This document shows, in pieces, positions 47,364-58,425 of a stretch of 64,000 bases of DNA. This stretch comes from Chrysemys picta bellii (Eukaryota > Chordata > Testudines > Emydidae), in assembly GCF_011386835.1 (NCBI RefSeq), contig NC_088800.1:11432572-11496571 (forward strand). Reading direction: 5' to 3'. The notes under the pieces were generated by a model. That model worked only from the letters and a program-made list of their open reading frames with translations, did not search any database and was not told the DNA's origin. The first letter of the stretch is position 1, and the number at the start of each line of letters is the position of its first letter. The position numbers were made by a program, and so were the translations under genes.

Positions 47364-49325
47364 CTCTACACCCTATCCCTACCTTCCAGTGTATCTTTCT
47401 CTTTTATGAAGAAGGGGAATTTATTTTTCTAATCATTTTGGCATTTATGTTTACTGATCACAATCATGTATGTGACTAATATTTGACTCCGTAATTGCTA
47501 TTGGTATCATAGGTGGAACAGCATTTATTTTCATGCAAATTTTAAGTTATTTTACAGATATAACTAAAAATACATTTGAAAATAAGTGACTTTCATCTGC
47601 CCAGTGTCTAAAGTTATGCGTTTAGCTAATGCTTTTTTAACCTGGTACTGCTAAAGTTAGTACAAACTAAAGTTACATTCTAGGAGGATACTATTATTTG
47701 ATTGTACTACTTTAAATAATGAATGACAAAGCACAATATGATAATAAAAGCAATAATGAGAATTACTCCAGCCAGGACAGCTTAGACATTTTAGAACTCA
47801 GTATTCAGTAATAACAGTAACTAAATCCCTCATGTACATCAGCTTAAGTCATTACAACTTTACAGTGCAATTATAAAATGTCTCAGTTATACTATTTCCC
47901 AAACTTTTCTAATGTAAACTAACCCTAAATTGTGATATCTACATCAGGGAAAATCAGGGATTTTGTCACTCTTCAGGATTGTGGGACTGGATGTTTCTGC
48001 TAGCATGAACAGAAGTGAAACAGTTAACAATATAGTTATTTACAGTAAATGGGGTAGTTCTCACCTCTCCAAGCTATTATTTAACAGACAGATTTCAGGA
48101 ACACAACACTGCATTGGTTTAGTACTTGTCTTACACTTGGAAACTTATCTCTGCAACCATAAGGAACAGATTTATTTTTTTGTTTGTTTTCAATTGAAAG
48201 GTTAAGTTCTGGAGAACATTTCTGTGGCCTGGGTTGGATTCTGTGGCTGCAGAACATTTCGCGCCCTGGCAATGGACTGGGAACAGCTCTAAGGAACTGC
48301 CACAATGTCAGCTACAATGATTTTTAGCTGCAAGCTTGGCAACCATTTGGATGGGGCTAAACCACATTCTAGACTAAACTCGGTCACTACCAAGGCTAGA
48401 GCAGTAGACCAGATTCATTCCAGGGTACAATGGGATGGCAGCAAAGCCCCAAGAGTGGGAAACACCAGAAAGGGGCAAGTGGGATGGCAGGAGGAACAGC
48501 ATTTTCTGTAGACAAATACAGGAGACTTGAGGGTGGGGGTTCATAGAGGTGTGTTTTACACTTTCTGCATCAGCTTGTGTGACTATGGTCCTCAGTTCTG
48601 AAACATGAGCAACTATAATAGCTTGCTCAAATGAGATTGGAGGCACCTGTTTAGCAAGACACAGGTATGCCCCTGGTTTCTTCGCTCTATTTGAAGCTCA
48701 CTGTGGACATCAAATATCACTTTGGCTCAAAAGAAAGCAGAGCGTAAATGGTGCAGGGGGACAACAATGGAATAGGCAGTAAGTAGTACTAATAACACAT
48801 TTTGTAAAGAGACACACATGGCTATAAAACGCTTCTCTGGTGTCTATACAGTGACTAACCCAATTAATGGATTTGGACATGAACAAGAAAATGGGACTAT
48901 TCAGTACCTCATCCATAAAGAGGTGGTCAAGAGCAGCAAGGTCTTGTGAAGAGGGGAGGAGTTTCCAGCCCTGCTACCAAAAAAGGGCAGGCTGTACAGC
49001 AATGACAGCATGGACAGGTACTGCATCAAAGCACTAGGGTGTGATGGAGAGCATCAGAACTGTTTGAGGTCATCCTTACCAGAAACAGCAGTTTAGGTAT
49101 CACAGTTAAGTGATGGTGCAGATGATGAAACCAGGTTAGAGACTTCTAGGCCCCAGTTCTTGGGTCCAGGGAAATGGTGTCTGGAGCAGGACTGGGAAGT
49201 GGGAGGAAGGTGGCTGTATGTTATCTTCGGACCCATTGAGACTTAGGGCTGCTGCAAAAGAGTGAGTTTGGTCCCCAGCATAAGTGTGGGCTGCTCTAAG
49301 TTAGACTGGCAGGTATTGTCCAAGG

Positions 49326-49523
49326 CAGGGATCAGCAACCTTTGGCACACAGCCTGCCAGGATAAGCCCCCTGGCGGGCCGTGCCGGTTTGTTTACCTGC
49401 CGCGTCCGCAGGTTTGGCCGATCGCGGCTCCCACTGGCCCTGGTTCATCGCTCCAGGCCAAAGGGGGCTGCAGGAAGCAGCGCGGGCCGAGGGATGTGCT
49501 GGCCGTCGCTTCCTACAGCCCCA
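49326..49523. mobile_element. palindromic hAT-like MITE, type A1, left half only
   Basis: Starts CAGGGATCAGCAACC and runs through the first core arm, stopping at the centre (CTACAGCCCC), where a 144 bp inverted-duplication arm begins. Confidence 0.82.
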
Positions 49524-49667
49524 ATTTCCTGTTCTGAACACAAGAACATAGAGGAACCCTAAAATATGCCATCATCTAGTTGCCTCTTTTTGCATGTAGA
49601 TGAGTGATGGAAGCAAATGTTACTTGGGAACTTGTAGGAAACCAGACAAGTGGAGAATTGGGCATGA
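49524..49667. repeat. 144 bp inverted duplication, left arm
   Basis: Reverse complement of 50525-50668 with three mismatches and no gaps. It lies between two broken MITEs. The sequence itself resembles no repeat I know. Confidence 0.95.
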
Positions 49668-49924
49668 CGCGGCAGGTTCGGCCGATCGCGGCCCCCACTG
49701 GCCGCGGTTCTCCATCCTGGGCCAATGGGGGCGGCGAGAAGTGGCGCAGGCGAGCGATGTGCTGGCTGCGGCTTCTCGCCACCCCCATTGGCCCGGGACG
49801 GCGAACCGCGGCCAGTGGGGGCCGCGATCTGCCGAACCTGCCGCGTCAGCAGGTAAATAAAACTGGCCCGGCCCGCCAGGGTGCTTACCCTGGCGAGCCG
49901 CGTGCCGAATGTTGCCAACCCCTG
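49668..49924. mobile_element. palindromic hAT-like MITE, type A2, left end missing
   Basis: Begins inside the subterminal segment (CGCGGCAGGTTCGGCCGATC) and runs to an intact right tip GTTGCCAACCCCTG. The outer left tip is missing; TGA at the junction could belong to either side. Confidence 0.82.
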
Positions 49925-50344
49925 GCTTAAACATTGAACTGAGCAGTGCTTCCAGTGTCAGGGGCAGGGAGGAGTCCTCCCTCCATGACACACAGAGATC
50001 ATGGAGCTACTTCATGGCCAGCACTCAGCAGTATGTTGTGCAAGGCTGCAACAGCCTCTGTGGACCCAGCTCCTTCCTTCTGTAAGTGGGAGATGGAGGG
50101 GATCTGCATAGCAGCAAATCTTCTAACCCGACCTCCAGCTTTCTGGCACACAGTGACTGTGTGTTCCACACAGGGAGCAAGCTTGAAAATCTACACAAGA
50201 GTCCTCCCACACAGAGCCAGCTGCATTTAGTCAGTTGCCACAGAAGCCACAGCATGGGGCAGGGATCGCTAGCTGGAGGACTCTCTGCTAATTGAAGTCT
50301 CTAAACCACAGGATTTGGGGACTTCAACAGCAGAGTCAAGGGAA

Positions 50345-50440
50345 AGGGTTGGGACGGCTTTGTGGCCTGCATTATGCGGGAGGTCAGACTAGATGATCAT
50401 AATGGTCCCTTCTGACCTTAAAGTCTATGAGTCTATGAGC
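50345..50440 (+). mobile_element. CR1 3' terminal fragment
   Basis: GGAGGTCAGACTAGATGATC followed by AATGGTCCCTTCTGACC and a tail of AGTCTATGAGTCTATGAG, the octamer-like terminal repeat of CR1. Confidence 0.8.
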
Positions 50441-50524
50441 TACCACAGAAATGAGGGGCAGAATTTGCCTTACAAATCAAATTTTTAAAAATCCTCTTTT
50501 TAGACAACATGCAAAATTGTCATT

Positions 50525-50668
50525 TCATGCCCAATTCTCCACTTGTCTGGTTTCCTATAAGTTCCCAAGTAACATTTGCTTCCATCACTCACCTACATGC
50601 AAAAAGAGGCAACTAGATGATGGCATATTTTAGGGTTCCTCTATGTTCTTGTGTTTAGAACAGGAAAT
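50525..50668. repeat. 144 bp inverted duplication, right arm
   Basis: Partner of 49524-49667. The 857 bases between the arms hold a MITE, unassigned sequence and a CR1 tail. Confidence 0.95.
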
Positions 50669-51384
50669 ATTTTTGTTTCTACACAATTTGCCTTAAGCAC
50701 ACAGTCTGCCCTGCCTTCCTCTCTACTCTCATCTCCTGTGCTAATTTTCTTTAACTGAATCCCTTTGTCTTATCTCACCTTCACAGATTTGGGCTCAGAC
50801 CCGGTTTCAGACACAGGTGAGTAGGGTCACTTTTCAGCACAGTCCCTCATGAATAGAGCTGACCGGAGGATAACAATTCTGTTTTGCAGCAACTTTTGTG
50901 ATTTCAAAATAACATCTCATTCTGTGTTGGAACTAAAATAAACCTTTTGAATGTTTTCATAAAAATGGAATTGTGTTGATCCATTTTTGGATCACAAGTT
51001 GAGCTTTTCAATTCTGGAAAAGGGTTCCGGGGAGAAGGCTCTGCTTGGGGATGTGAAAGACCCAGGTTCAAGTCCCTGTTCTGGCTGATTGAGAGCCAAG
51101 TTCTTCAACCCACTCAGCAACAGGCAAAGCAAGGACTTGAACCTGCATCTCCCCCATACCAGTCCAGTATTCCAACCACCAGGCTCCAGGGTTGGTTGGT
51201 TGCAACACACACACAAAATCCTTACTGACAAAAACGTTGTTGAAACTATTAACTCTCTGTGCAAGTGCAGAGGATTCAGAGAAGAGCCATGCGAATGATG
51301 ACAGAATTAGAAACATGCCTTAGTGATAGACTCAAAGAGATCAATTTATTTACCTTAACAAGGAGACGGTTAAGGGCTGACTTG

Positions 51385-51682
51385 GGCTATGTCTACACTA
51401 CAGATCTTACAGCAGCACAGCTGTACTGCTTGCAGCTGCGCCGCTGTAAGATCTCCCATGTAACCGCTCTATGCCAATGGGAGAGAGCTCTCCCACTGGC
51501 ATAATTAAACCACCCCCAACGAGTGGCAGTAGCTATGTCAGCGGGAAAGCATGTCCCGCTGACATAGCGCTGTCCACACCTGTGCTTTTGTCAGTGAAAC
51601 TTAATGTCGGTCAGGGGGTGTTTGTCTCACATCCCTGACTAAAAAAAGATTTACAGACAAAAGTGCTAGCGTAGACAAAGCC
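51385..51682. mobile_element. Harbinger-like MITE nested in CR1
   Basis: The ends GGCTATGTCTACACTA and GCTAGCGTAGACAAAGCC are inverted repeats, with TTG on each side (51382-51384 and 51683-51685). Inner palindromic pieces include CAATGGGAGAGAGCTCTCCC. Confidence 0.75.
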
Positions 51683-51980
51683 TTGATTACTGTCTACATA
51701 GGGAACAAATATTTAATAATAGGCTCTTCAATCTAGCAGAGAAAGATATAACATGATCCAATGGCTGGAAATTGAAGCTAAACAAATTCAGACTGGAAAT
51801 GAGACATACATTTTTAACAGTGAGAGTCATGAACCATTGGAACAATTTACCAAGGATCGTGAGAGTTCTCCATCACTTACATCTTTTAAATCAAGATTGG
51901 ATGTTTTACTAAAAGATCTACTCTAGGAATTTATTTGGGGAAGTTCTATGGCCTGTGCTATATAGGAGGTCAAACTAAAT

Positions 51981-52292
51981 CAGGGGTCGGCAACGTTCGG
52001 CACGCAGCTCCCCAGGGTAAGTGTCCTGGCGGGCCGGCCAGTTTTATTTAGCGGCTAACGCGGCAGGTTCGGCCGATTGCGGCCCCCACTGGTTCGCCGT
52101 CCCGGGCCAATGGGGGCGGTGAGAAGCCGTGGCCAGCACATCCCTCGCCCGCACCGCTTCTCGCCACCCCCATTGGCCCGGGACGGCGAACCGCGGCCAG
52201 TGGGGGCCGCGATCGGCCGAACCTGCCGCGTCAGCAGGTAAATAAAACTGGCCCACTCTGGCGAGCCGCGGGCCGAATGTTGCCGACCACTG
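51981..52292. mobile_element. palindromic hAT-like MITE, type A2, complete
   Basis: The tips CAGGGGTCGGCAACG and GTTGCCGACCACTG have a perfect 8 bp duplication AACTAAAT (51973-51980 and 52293-52300) made from CR1 3' UTR sequence. Small deletions lie in both arms. Confidence 0.9.
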
Positions 52293-53180
52293 AACTAAAT
52301 GATCACAATTGTCCCTTCTGGCCTCTCAATCTAGGAATCTGTCATTATTTGAGCTTCAACTAAATGAAATTTTATAATATTTTTGACAACCAACTCTACT
52401 CACGGATTGCTGTCCATATTACAAATCTGCCATGCAATTCCACTGTCTTGCCCCTCTCAGGATAGGGAGGCGGTGAGGCAAGTCAGGACTGAATAACCCA
52501 AGCAGAGCTACATTGACAAAGTTCACATGCCTCCTGCCAGTACTGTGCCTGACTGCAGTCAGTGGTAGGCTCTCATTTCCATGAGTATTAAATGGGAGCG
52601 TTAGAAAACTCTTTTGTCTGTGCTTTTAACCAGATTGATCATCCTGTAATGAAAACCTGAATGAAATTCCTGAGCAGGATCTAACAAGTTCACTGTACTC
52701 CATCAAGTTATTTCACTTAACAGATATTTCAGGCAGAGCTTACCCCGCTCTCCCTCCCACTCTACTATTCAATCTAGTTTGGGTGGATCTTTGCTATCTG
52801 ATTAAACCAGTATATTATGATAACAAAGAAAGTATTACACCAAAAGTTTCAGAGAGCAACATATTTTGAAGGTCAGAAGCCTTCAAATGCTTTTGAATCA
52901 AGGGATCATTCTTTTGAGAACCTTCAAAAATTTGCCTTTAAAAGTATTGTGCACTTGCTAAAGCCAGATAATAGAACAATGTTCCAATGTAGCATTTAGA
53001 GCTTTCCAGTATATGAAAGGGAAATTGTGTAATAGGATTTATTCACAAGTTACATAAGATAATTTTTTACTGACCTAAAAAATTTTTAACCTTTCTCCTT
53101 CCTTCATAACCAAGTCAGATAAGGACAGAATGCAAACTCTGACATGATTACTTATCCTTGCTTATCCAAAAGCCCCTTAC

Positions 53181-53651
53181 CTCAGTCATTTCTTCTGTCA
53201 GATCACCACTCAGGCGTGCTCTCTGCAGCAATGCAAAGAGGTCAATGTTGGATTTCCGTCTGGGTTCTGATCCACACATGACTTCCGTTTCTGTTTCAAT
53301 AATGTTGATTTCCGTGTGCACAGCCTCCTGCTGTCTCCATTGCAGGTCCTCTCCTGCCATTTTCAAAGAAGTGCTGCTGCTCTTGAGAGACATGACCGAG
53401 CTGGAAAGAGTGCTGGGGATATAGGTGGACAAGGCCTGCAAACCTGAATAAGTAGTTTCTTCGTCTGTGAAAGACTCACTCTCCAGTATGTCAGGCACAG
53501 ATACGCTGAGGCGTCGGTCCAAGGAATGCCTTTGCCTTCTATCCACCATTTTTCTAGAGCTTTTCTTTATCCTCTTTATGTTGAAGTTTTGTAACAAAGG
53601 CCTGGTCTTCTGTTTCAGGGATCCCCAGACAGAGGATCTATCCAAATCCAT
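53181..53651 (-). CDS. MCTP2: MCTP2 first coding exon (residues 1-157)
   Basis: This exon encodes the N-terminal cytosolic region of MCTP2, an ER-anchored multi-C2 protein thought to bind membrane lipids in a calcium-dependent way. The ATG at 53651-53649 opens with MDLDRSSVWGSLKQ, which matches the conserved start of vertebrate MCTP2 and not MCTP1, and continues with the conserved LDRRLS-SVPDILE segment at about residues 44-57. The rest is Ser/Thr-rich and acidic, without a folded domain, as expected for this linker. The reading frame stays open to a consensus donor (GAG|GTAAGG) at 53180, giving exactly 157 codons and phase 0. An acceptor-like CTTTTTAG lies upstream at 53723-53730. The next exon is 17 kb away at 36164. 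Gene identity is recalled from family knowledge; the frame and splice sites are read directly. Confidence 0.95.
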
Positions 53652-53722
53652 AGCTGCAACGGGGATGTCACAAGCTCCTTGGCATTGTTGGTTTTAAATG
53701 ACTTCAGTAATTCATAGGGTGA
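53652..53722 (-). other. MCTP2: probable MCTP2 5' UTR segment of the start-codon exon
   Basis: About 71 bases separate the start codon from a pyrimidine-rich acceptor-like site (CTTTTTAG, 53723-53730 read on the minus strand). If that acceptor is used, this is 5' UTR and a further noncoding exon lies to the right. The alternative is that transcription starts close by and there is no upstream exon. No CpG island or TATA box decides between the two. Confidence 0.4.
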
Positions 53723-54157
53723 CTAAAAAGAATGTGAGAAGAATGAAAGCTAAATCATTAAAGTGAACAGCAGTTGTGGATTATGACACATGATGTCTCA
53801 ACCACACACCTTCAGTCCATTTCTAACAAGAGGAAAGCACGCTGCATTATTAGGGAGGGAATTAGCAGTAGAAAGTGTGCCCTACACTAAGGAATGATAG
53901 TAAAGATTATGTGAGGCCCATTTCCTTTAGGATCATCAGAAGTGGACGATTTCCACTCTTTCCCCAACTGAAACCAGATATTGTGGGTTATCAAACTTTA
54001 TGAATTAAAATATTCAACTTGACAACTACTAGAGTTACTGTAATCTGGAAGAGTGATTGGCTTAGTATACATTGTAAACAAAGATTACTCATGGAAATGT
54101 TTTCATGAGAAAAAAATTACAATGCTAGTATACCTTCTTTGCACACTTTCCTGCCTG

Positions 54158-54960
54158 AAAGAACATAAGCAATGCCATACTGGGTCAAACCAATGGTCTG
54201 TCTAGCCCAGTATCCTGTCTCTGACAATGGCCAGTACCAAAGCTTCAGGGGTAGTGTACAGAACAGGGCAGTTGGAATGATCCATCCCTGTCTTCTCCTC
54301 CTGGCTTCACCATTTGTTTCCTATCTTTTAACTAGTTAATGATCCATGAGAGGATCTTCCCTCTTATCCCATGATTACTTAGTTTCCTTAAGAGCCTTTG
54401 GTGAAGGAGCTTGTCAAAGGCTTTCTGGAAAGCCAAGTACTCTATGTTGACTGGATCACCCTTATCCACATGCTTGTTGACACCCTCAAAGAATTCTCAG
54501 ATTGGTAAAGCATGATTTTCCTTTACAAAAGCCATGTTGACTCTTCCCCAATAAATCATGGATATCTACGTATCTGGTAATTCTGTTCTTTACTATTGTT
54601 TCTACCAATTTTCCCAGTACTGAAGTTGGGTTTACCGGCCTGTAATTGCCAGGATCACCTCTAGAGCCCTTTTTAAAATTGGTATTATATTAGCTAGTTT
54701 CCAGTCATCTGGTACAGAGGTTTGTTTGTACAACAGGTTACATACTACACATAGTAGCTCTGCAATGTCATATTTGAGTTCCTTCAGAACTTTTGGGTGA
54801 ATACTATCTGGTCTGACGACTTATTCCTGTTTAATGTATCAATTTGTTCTAAAATCTCTTCTACTGACACTTCAGCGTGGAACAGTACTTCAGATATGTT
54901 GACCACAAAGGATAGCTCTGGCGAGAGTATCTCCTGCACATCCTATCTAAAACTTTCAGC
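54158..54960 (-). mobile_element. CR1 LINE with internal deletion
   Basis: Minus strand from about 54960 encodes degraded CR1 reverse transcriptase, including PGNYRPVNPTSVLGKLVETI, then LGKSQHGFCKGKSCFTNLR. It joins directly to a CR1 3' UTR end at 54158-54250 (GACCCAGTATGGCATTGC), so the middle of the element is missing. Confidence 0.85.
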
Positions 54961-55442
54961 AAATTCTTGGGCATCCCAGTATACCAACTCATAAACAGAA
55001 CACTGAGGACTGCCACTCAGTCAAGGTGGAGTGAACAGTGATGGCTCAAGCAACAGCTAAGAATCTAGTAATCCAGGCTTCAATTGATGCACAGCTAATA
55101 ACATGCTCTGCACACATTATTGTCCCTGAATTCTCTGCACTCATTATTGTCCCTGGAAGTCCCTCCCTCCCCACAGAAACACACCACTACAAGACAGAAT
55201 TATTCTTTGGAGGAGACCACTTTGAAGGTTTAGCCCAGCAAGAGCTATAAATGCAAGGTGCTTGAAGGCAAGGAAAGCATGGATTTGTAAAATACCATCT
55301 GAATTCGATTAAAGAGACATACTTTAATCTACACACACATACACAAAGTAAAACTTGTTCAAACACGTATCCCCCAGCCATAGATCCTGCAGACCCTTCT
55401 TCATGCAAGTAGTACATATTCCTCCATCACGATGGAGAGGTG

Positions 55443-57335
55443 AATGCTATGGGCTGAACACTTTGAAGCAATTCTCAATTGCCCCTCAGTCATCAATGAT
55501 GAGGCCACTGACAAGCTGCCCCAGGTTGCAGTCAATGACTCCATGGATGCTTCACCAGAAGAGGACGAAGTGAAGAAAGCTATCAATCAGCTGTCAAGTG
55601 GCAAAGCTCCAGGGTCAGATGCCATACCAGCAGAGGTGTACAAAGTCGGTGGACCCGTGCTGCTACGGAAACTCACTGAGCTGTTTCAGTCCTTCTGGAA
55701 GCAGGAAACCATTCCACAAGAATTTAGAGACGCGTCCATCTTGCACCTCTATAAGAGGAAGGGCAATCGCCAGGTATGCAACAATCACCGTGGAATCTCG
55801 CTGTTTTCTACAGCGGGGAAAGTTCTTGCACAGGTTCTGTTGAACCGATTGATCACTCACCTGGAGAAGGGCTTACTGCCAGAATCACAGTGTGGCTTCC
55901 ACAAAGGACGTGGGACTAGTGACATGATCTTTGCTATGTGTCAGCTACAGGAGAAATGTCAAGAGCAGAATCGTGAACTCTACACAACTTTTGTGGACCT
56001 CACGAAAGCATTTGACTCTGTCAGTCGCCAGGGCCTGTGGAGGATCATGTCGAAATTTGGCTGTCCAGACAGATTTATACAAATGGTATGTCAATTTCAT
56101 CACGGTCTGATGGCTCGTGTCCTGGATGACGGTGAAACATCTGAGGCCTTCCCAGTCACCAACGGCGTCAAGCAAGGGTGTGTTTTAGCACCCACTTTGT
56201 TCAGCATGATATTCTCTGCCACTCTGACTGATGCCTTTCAACACTGCACTGAAGGAGTAGGCCTGAAGTATAGAACTGACGGGAAACTATTCAATCTGAG
56301 GTGACTGCGTGCCATCACCAAGGTGAAGGAAACTGTACTTCGAGACTTTCTCTTTGCCGATGATTGTGCTCTGAATGCTAGTACAGAGCCAGAAATGCAA
56401 GCCAATATGGACAAGTTTTCAACTGCATGCAACAACTTCGGTCTCACCATTAACATCAAGAAGACTGAGGTTATGCACCAACCAGCTCCCCACGCTCCGT
56501 ACTCAGAACCGTCCATCACTGTAAATGGACAGAGACTTCAGACAGTGGACCACTTCACGTACCTGGGCAGTACCCTTTCCCGAGCAGTGTCAATCGATGC
56601 TGAAGTAAACTGCAGAATTGCTAAAGCCAGCTCTGCATTTGGCCAATTGTGCTCCAACGTTTGGGAACGTCGAGGGATCAGCCTACCAACAAAGCTGAAG
56701 GTTTACCAAGCAGTGGTGCTTCCAACTCTACTGTACGCCTGCGAGACGTGGACTGTCTATCGGAGTCATGCACGAAGGCTCAATCACTTCCACATTTCCT
56801 GTCTGCGAAAGCTTCTAAAAATCAGATGGCAGGACAAAGTGCCTAGAGCCAGTCTGCCATCAGTTCACACATTGCTGGTGAGAGCCCAGACCAGGTGGGC
56901 CGGACACGTCGTGAGAATGTCAGACGAACGCATTCCTAAACAGCTCTTCTACGGAGAACTCACTCAGGGAAAGCGCTCCCATGAAGGACAAAAGAAGCGG
57001 TTCAAGGCCACGCTGAAGACCTCTTTGAAGTCCTTCGAGATCAACACCGCCACATGGGAAACCTTCGCACTGAACCGTCCAGCATGGCGCAGCCTCATTC
57101 ACACAGGCAGTAATACCTCTGAGGCGAGGCATATTGCTGAGGCTGAAAAAAAGCATGAGCTGCGCAAGTCCAGAGCTGCTCATACATCATCGACAGTGCC
57201 ATTACATGTCTGCCCAACGTGTGACAGGACGTTCCACGCCCGAATCAGACTGATCAGTCATCTTCGGACGCACAGAGCCCGGTCATCGAAAGAATGAGTT
57301 GTTGAGGTCTTCATCGATAACGATGGACGAACATC
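55443..57335 (+). mobile_element. non-LTR retrotransposon with C-terminal zinc finger, 5'-truncated
   Basis: 1.9 kb flanked by a perfect 32 bp direct repeat at 55411-55442 and 57336-57367 that begins AGTACATATTCCTCCATCAC, taken as the target-site duplication. It lacks the endonuclease part and starts in the N-terminal part of the reverse transcriptase. The 3' UTR is only about 38 bases (TCATCGATAACGATGGACG). The clade is not settled from memory; it is neither the CR1 nor the Penelope type seen elsewhere here. Confidence 0.9.
55444..57297 (+). pseudogene. retrotransposon reverse transcriptase with one in-frame stop and a C2H2 finger
   Basis: One frame of 618 codons including the terminal stop, broken only by TGA at 56302-56304. 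Visible polymerase motifs in order: SSGKAPGSDAIPAEVYK (residues about 51-67), DASILHLYKRKGNRQ, GISLFSTAGKVLAQVLLNRL, QCGFHKGRGTSD, FVDLTKAFDSVSRQGLW, NGVKQGCVLAPTLFSMIF and, after the stop, the catalytic FLFADDCAL (56347-56373). Then YLGSTLSR, a thumb-like basic region, ARTRWAGHVVRMSD-like sequence, and a C-terminal finger CPTC-x12-HLRTH at 57211-57273. The stop sits where an Arg CGA codon would decay at a CpG. With no endonuclease and a stop before the catalytic motif, this copy cannot act alone. Confidence 0.9.
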
Positions 57336-58321
57336 AGTACATATTCCTCCATCACGATGGAGAGGTGGTGAGGCCAAATCTGAGTGATTGGCATTTGTGA
57401 CCCCGTGCACCATATCACTAGGCTCAGATTGAGGAGTCAGGCCCAGCTCTGTAGGACAGGAGCCACTGTTGCAGGGTGAGCGTGTGGTGGGCTCGCTCTC
57501 CATCACAACTTCCTGGTATAGTGCATCCACTGAATCAGGAGGCCCCCAGAATAGACCCACTGATATCAGAGAGACTAGTGACATCAGAAATACTTTTTAA
57601 TTTCATTTAGAATGGCCAAAACCAGACCCTCTGAGAGGACTAAGGGAGAAAAACGTTTTAATGGACTTCAGAACAGTTGTGAGGTGGAACACAACTAGTT
57701 TGGCCACAGAGCATTTAATAACTGAAGCCAACATACTTAGGGAACCCATCTCTGCATACACTTCTTTACAAACTAAGCTATGGCTTTCAACTGTAGAAAT
57801 GAGATAAATATACTTAATTTAACCAGCCAGCTGCTGGTTAACAAGCCACCAATCCACATTTTAAACTCTGCCCCTCCCTACATATCCACTCCTTGTCTCC
57901 CGCAGGCTGGTGCAAAGTTGCCTGAAGTTAGTTGGACTCTTTCTGTGGACTTCAATAGGCTTTGGATATGGCCCTTATTGCATCGCCTTGCCCCTCACCC
58001 TGTTTCCTCTTCTCCGCCAATGACGCCAGCCTCAGTCGCTTACTTGTCAGCTCCTCCCACAAACACCTTTGAACATCGTTCGATCCCACCCCTCATGCAT
58101 GCAGCGCTCACTGAGGCATAAGGCTACTATTCTCCCTTCCAGACCCATTTCTGCTGTGGTGCCGACACGCAGTCGGACAACGTTGATGCAGTAAGGCCAA
58201 AGGACAGTTGAGGCATGCTGATATTTTTGAGGAAATAATAAAACTTTAAAAAGTTAGAAAATGTATATAAAAGTCCAGCCTAGATGTCTTTCTAGAATCC
58301 ATCGCTCAATTAGAAGTTATG

Positions 58322-58425
58322 GGCTTGATGCAGAAATTATTGGGTGGGGTTCTTTAGCCTGTGTTATACAGGAGGTCAGACTAGATGACCATATGGGTCC
58401 CTGCTGACCTCATAATATACTTATA
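58322..58425 (+). mobile_element. CR1 3' terminal fragment
   Basis: GGAGGTCAGACTAGATGACC followed by GGGTCCCTGCTGACCTCAT, the diagnostic CR1 3' UTR end. Confidence 0.75.

Larger units (their letters stand above)
46264..47412 (-). mobile_element. CR1 LINE, C-terminal ORF2 and 3' UTR, interrupted by a MITE
   Basis: Minus-strand CR1 of the turtle type, 5'-truncated and with a degraded 3' end near 46264 (CTGCTTTGAGCAGGGGATTA). The palindromic MITE at 47069-47363 splits it; CR1 sequence resumes at 47364 with CTCTACACCCTATCCCTACC. Confidence 0.9.
51256..52345 (+). mobile_element. CR1-type LINE 3' part with two nested MITEs
   Basis: A degraded frame (VQRIQRRAMRMMTELE, then LTRRRLRADL) leads into a 3' UTR ending CTTCTGGCCTCTCAATCTAG with a degraded octamer tail. 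A Harbinger-like MITE sits at 51385-51682 and a palindromic hAT-like MITE at 51981-52292; removing both leaves a continuous CR1 3' end. Confidence 0.82.
36165..53180 (-). other. MCTP2 intron 1 (17 kb), repeat-rich
   Basis: Contains no exon I can find. Listed separately are palindromic MITEs, Harbinger-like MITEs, a GC-rich hAT-like element, CR1 copies and an inverted duplication. Near 36320 there is a short CG/CA run. Nothing nameable was seen at 36.4-37.3, 37.7-38.7, 39.1-39.6, 42.1-42.6, 43.9-44.4, 47.4-49.3 and 52.4-53.1 kb. Confidence 0.75.

Noticed and set aside
55411..57367. Endogenous retrovirus reading of the reverse transcriptase region
   Set aside because: The polymerase motifs are of the non-LTR type, there are no gag, protease or envelope segments, and the 32 bp flanking repeats are a target duplication and not LTRs.
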